Source: Pseudomonas fluorescens (GTDB lineage: Bacteria > Pseudomonadota > Gammaproteobacteria > Pseudomonadales > Pseudomonadaceae). Taken from it: 64,000 nt of DNA. The position numbers were made by a program, and so were the translations under genes. Shown one piece after another: positions 61,295-64,000 of the stretch (the first letter of the stretch is position 1; each line of letters starts with the position of its first letter). Under the pieces are notes generated by a model. That model saw nothing but the letters and a program-made list of their open reading frames with translations, did not search any database and was not told the origin of the DNA. The DNA lies in contig NZ_JAGGOG010000003.1 of assembly GCF_018614655.1 (NCBI RefSeq), positions 186,001-250,000 on the forward strand. The letters run 5' to 3'.

Positions 61295-61708
61295 ATGGGC
61301 GTGATCAGTGAGTTCAAGGCCTTCGCGGTCAAAGGTAATGTGGTCGACATGGCCGTCGGTATTATCATCGGTGCCGCCTTCGGCAAAGTTGTTTCCTCAT
61401 TTGTAGGCGACGTGGTGATGCCCCCGATCGGTCTGCTGATCGGCGGAGTGAATTTTGGCGATCTGGCGGTGACGCTCAAGGCAGCTCAAGGCGATGTGCC
61501 TGCGGTGGTCCTGGCATACGGCAAGTTCATCCAGAGCATCATCGACTTTTTGATCATCGCATTTGCGATCTTCATGGGTATCAAGGCCATCAACCGCCTC
61601 AAGCGTGAAGAAGCCGTGGCGCCTAGCGAAGCGCCGGTGCCGACCAAGGAAGAAGAACTGCTGGGGGAGATCCGCGATCTGCTCAAGGCACAGAACAGCA
61701 GGCCCTAG
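61295..61708 (+). CDS. mscL: large-conductance mechanosensitive channel MscL
   Basis: 137 residues, two membrane helices. N-terminal [43 protein letters not shown] is the MscL signature including the pore glycines. Opens under hypo-osmotic shock in the inner membrane. Family length normal; terminator follows at 61729. Divergent from katB. Confidence 0.97.
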   Translation: MGVISEFKAFAVKGNVVDMAVGIIIGAAFGKVVSSFVGDVVMPPIGLLIGGVNFGDLAVTLKAAQGDVPAVVLAYGKFIQSIIDFLIIAFAIFMGIKAINRLKREEAVAPSEAPVPTKEEELLGEIRDLLKAQNSRP

Positions 61709-61728
61709 TAAACGGGTAAGCGGAAAAC

Positions 61729-61755
61729 AGGCGCCTCTTGAGGCGCCTTTTTCTT
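61729..61755 (+). terminator. intrinsic terminator of mscL
   Basis: AGGCGCCTC-TTGA-GAGGCGCCT-type hairpin (AGGCGCCTCTTGAGGCGCCT) with a T-run, ending at the fpr stop; it serves the convergent mscL and fpr genes. Confidence 0.88.
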
Positions 61756-62530
61756 ACCAGTAGTTTTCCACTGCTACCTGCCCCGGGCGGCGGGTCAAAC
61801 TCAACTGCATGTCCCGTTGTTTGAGCATCTGGCGCGTGTCATCAATCATTTGCGGATTACCGCAAATCATCACCCGAGAATGTTCGGGCGTCAGGGCAAC
61901 ACCGGCGACCTTCTCCAACTCACCCGTTTCGATCAGGGTGGTGATCCGCCCATTCAGCGATCCCGGATGCTGTTCGCGGGTGACAATAGGAATGTAGGTG
62001 AATTTATGGGCGTGCTCGGTCAAGTACTCACGCTCACCCAATGCACGGATGAGCGATTGATAGGCCAGTTCCCTGGCTTCCCGCGCGCTGTAGACCAGGA
62101 TGATTCGTTCGAATTTTTCCCAGACCTCGAAGTCCTGCAGGATCGACAGAAAGGGGGCAACCCCGGTCCCCGTCCCCAGCATCCACAAGTCCCGCCCGTC
62201 GACAAACCGATCCAGGGTCAGGAAACCGGTGGCCTGGCGTTCTACCAGTAAGGTATCGCCTTCGCGCAAGCGGCTCAGCTCACTGGTGAACTCCCCACCG
62301 GGGACGACGATGGAGAAAAAATCCAGGTGCTCATCAAAAGGCGAGGACACCACCGAGTAGGCCCGCCACACAATGCTGCCATCGGACTTGGTCACCCCTA
62401 GACGCACAAACTGGCCGGCCCGAAAGCGAAAGCCAGGATCGCGGGTAGTGCGCAGGGTAAATAGGCTGGGGGTCAGCGATTGCACATCGAGCAAGGTCTG
62501 GCGTGTATATTTTTCAGCACTGGCCGTCAT
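61754..62530 (-). CDS. fpr: ferredoxin/flavodoxin-NADP reductase Fpr
   Basis: 258 residues from the ATG at 62530. FAD-binding RAYSVVSSPFD, NADP-binding GTGTGVAPFLSI, and a C-terminal AVENYW. Cytoplasmic enzyme that moves electrons between NADPH and ferredoxin or flavodoxin and supports iron-sulfur and oxidative-stress responses. P. aeruginosa fprB lies at the same place after mscL. The 449-base gap upstream (62531-62979) holds a nested inverted repeat but no gene that I can see. Confidence 0.94.
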   Translation of the reverse strand: MTASAEKYTRQTLLDVQSLTPSLFTLRTTRDPGFRFRAGQFVRLGVTKSDGSIVWRAYSVVSSPFDEHLDFFSIVVPGGEFTSELSRLREGDTLLVERQATGFLTLDRFVDGRDLWMLGTGTGVAPFLSILQDFEVWEKFERIILVYSAREARELAYQSLIRALGEREYLTEHAHKFTYIPIVTREQHPGSLNGRITTLIETGELEKVAGVALTPEHSRVMICGNPQMIDDTRQMLKQRDMQLSLTRRPGQVAVENYW

Positions 62531-62652
62531 GGAGGACTCCGTTTTACAGATGCCTCTAGTGTCCCTCAAAGTGACGCCTGGAAACACCGGCGGTTTGTAG
62601 TGACATCGCCTTGGGCGAAACCTGACCCGGATATCATTTCTCTCTGAGCGAT

Positions 62653-62760
62653 TAAATTTGTGGGAGTGGCAATTAAATTGCAGGCCCAACTATTTAGCTA
62701 TTGAGTGGCCTGCAAATAAGTTATTAGGCGAGGCAGCCCCACCAGCCACTCAAATTTATT
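62653..62760. repeat. nested inverted-repeat element of about 108 bases
   Basis: Outer arms TAAATTTG...AGTGGC (62654-62670) and GCCACTCAAATTTA (62745-62758) pair with a four-base bulge; inner arms TTGCAGGCC (62678-62686) and GGCCTGCAA (62707-62715) pair inside. The flanks are AT-rich. It resembles a short non-autonomous palindromic element or a regulatory fold upstream of the LuxR gene, not a typical REP. Confidence 0.5.
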
Positions 62761-62979
62761 AGTTAATACCAAGCAACTGAAAAGCAAATAGAAAATCACC
62801 CAGCCTCGAGCATTACCTGTACATCCCGGCCATAGATGTACAACAAGACACACCGCATATCACTCAACATGGAGAATTTTTTTACTTTCGCCAAGCACCC
62901 CATGTCCTACACTCTTTTCCGTATCGAATTGGGGTCCCGGACGTACCCAAGCTAGAGCAAGGCTCAAGGAGATTTACCG

Positions 62980-63690
62980 ATGGTCAACTGGCGAAATACC
63001 CGCCTACCCAAGCTGGAAGATGAAAGCGAAATAACCAGCACCTTTGAAGCTGCCCTTAACATCACTTATGAACTCGGCTTCCAATACTGTGCGTTTACGA
63101 TGAGCTCTCATTACCCTAAAAATCAAACAAAGCCTATTTACATCAACAACTATCCACATGAATGGAACATACTTTACAAACAAGAGCAGTACTTCGAACT
63201 GGACCCAGTAGTTGCTCATTGCAAGCGTTGTGTATTACCGATTGTCTGGGAAGAAAAAGCATTTTCTGCCGCTCCAGACTTATGGAACCATGCCCAATCC
63301 CACGGGTTGAATTTCGGTTGGACCCAGGCGGTCCATGATTTCCAGGGTGTGTTCAGCATGTTGACCCTGGGGCGTAAATCCGGGCCCGTCAGCCCCGAAG
63401 AACTTTACGAAAAAGCAGGTCAGGTCCTTTGATTATGCCACGCCATGCATGCAGTGGTGGCACAAAAGTTCGCAGAAAAGCCCCCTGCTCACCCAGCCAG
63501 CACACTGACACCGCGCGAGACCGAAGTCTTGCAATGGTCGGCGCTGGGCAAAACCGCAGCCGATATCGCCCAGATTCTTTGCCTGTCCGAACGCACAGTC
63601 GGCTTCCATATCAGTAGCTCGATGAAAAAATTAGGCGTCAATAACAAGATTGCTGCCGTGATGACGGCGGTAAAAGCCGGACTGTTTTAA
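62980..63690 (+). pseudogene. LuxR-family AHL receptor (PpoR-like solo), split by in-frame TGA
   Basis: Read without the stop this is a 236-residue LuxR protein. The autoinducer-binding domain keeps TraR-type residues (EWNILYKQEQYFELDPVV carries W57, Y61, D70, P71; IVWEE W85) and the HTH has TPRETEVLQWSALGKTAADIAQIL and SERTVGFHISSSMKKLGV. TGA at 63430-63432 follows Leu150 in frame, just before LCHAMHAVVAQKF; W is expected there in related proteins (QVLW), so TGG to TGA is the simplest explanation. Translation could restart at ATG 63445, giving an isolated 81-residue HTH, but no ribosome site is clear. The ATG at 62980 has AAGGAG eight bases upstream. There is no luxI nearby. Gene order fpr-luxR-rlmG matches, as I recall, ppoR of P. 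putida. Confidence 0.82.
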
Positions 63691-63853
63691 GCCGGGTAAA
63701 AACACCGAATGTAATCCACCCGAAAAAAAAGTAACATTTACGACCCGTTCTGAGCGTTGACGCAAACCTCCACCACTCGCGCCGCAGTTCACTCAGATGG
63801 TTCCTCATGTCCCCCTGTGGAACACCCGTCGATTACCCAGAGCCTCCCCCGCC

Positions 63854-64000
63854 ATGCCCCTGCTCGACAGCCCTTTCGCCCAGCTGGATCTGATCCGCCA
63901 ACCAGAGCAACAAAATGAGCCGCTACAAGCCTTTGACGCGGCCGATGAGTACTTGCTCAACTACTTGGCGGAGCAACAGCCGCCCCTCGCAACCCGCGTG
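63854..64000 (+). CDS. rlmG: 23S rRNA (guanine-N2)-methyltransferase RlmG, N-terminal part
   Basis: Only 49 codons lie in the window (MPLLDSPFAQLDLIRQPEQQ... QQPPLATRV), running off the right edge. The start and this order after fpr and the LuxR gene match RlmG (YgjO), which methylates G1835 of 23S rRNA. The methyltransferase core is outside the window, so the call rests on the N-terminus and position. Confidence 0.75.
   Translation, partial: MPLLDSPFAQLDLIRQPEQQNEPLQAFDAADEYLLNYLAEQQPPLATRV

Overview
The window looks like core chromosome of a Pseudomonas of the fluorescens/putida type. The evidence is gene content and order, which from memory runs in blocks parallel to the P. aeruginosa PAO1 stretch from pilA (PA4525) to fprB (PA4615); GC-rich codon use; and many copies of the fluorescent-pseudomonad REP palindrome (core GTGGGAGCGGGCTTGCTCGC) in intergenic gaps. 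I see no insertion sequence, prophage, CRISPR array or integrated island. I did not find a clear, wholly new multi-gene system; the unusual points are losses, broken genes and a few poorly understood operons.

Layout. 1-9070: end of a tRNA-Thr, a pilin-glycosyltransferase-like gene (tfpO) and pilA on the minus strand, then divergent pilC-pilD-coaE-yacG; an orphan CbiM-like membrane gene with an exported partner; DUF1780, DUF3094 and ndh. 9159-9729: a tRNA operon (Asn, Pro, Lys, Pro) with its promoter and terminators. 9862-15858: clpB with a sigma-32 promoter, pgeF, rluD, divergent bamD and a small PP0621-family gene. 15865-19996: thiO and a minor-pilin cluster (pilE, pilX, pilW, pilV, divergent fimT). 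19950-27423: ispH, fkpB, lspA, ileS, ribF, murJ on the minus strand. 27677-33058: rpsT, creA, proB, obgE, rpmA, rplU and divergent ispB. 33203-46145: small regulators and hypotheticals, fklB, yqhA, a large unknown lipoprotein, a Lon-family protease, DUF3015, a frameshifted Lnb-type (DUF4105) gene, an AroQ chorismate mutase, a Gre-type factor and gdhA. 46146-59403: ettA, the c-di-GMP enzyme morA, glyA, a yjiA-ybdD-cstA cluster, the PilZ protein mapZ, radA and ankB. 59467-64000: katB, mscL, fpr, a LuxR-family gene split by an in-frame stop, and the start of rlmG.

How the genes work together. Translation and envelope housekeeping dominate (ribosomal proteins S20, L21, L27; ObgE, EttA, IleS, RluD; BamD, LspA, MurJ, IspB, IspH). 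Type IV pilus genes occur at two loci, but the partners expected beside them in PAO1 (pilB, pilS, pilR, pilY1, pilY2, a second fim gene) are absent here. Surface-lifestyle control appears in MorA (GGDEF+EAL) and MapZ (PilZ receptor) about 5 kb apart. Stress functions include clpB, katB/ankB, mscL, radA and a Lon-type protease. Two genes look inactivated: the LuxR solo (TGA at 63430-63432) and the DUF4105/Lnb protein (frameshift near 41270-41287).
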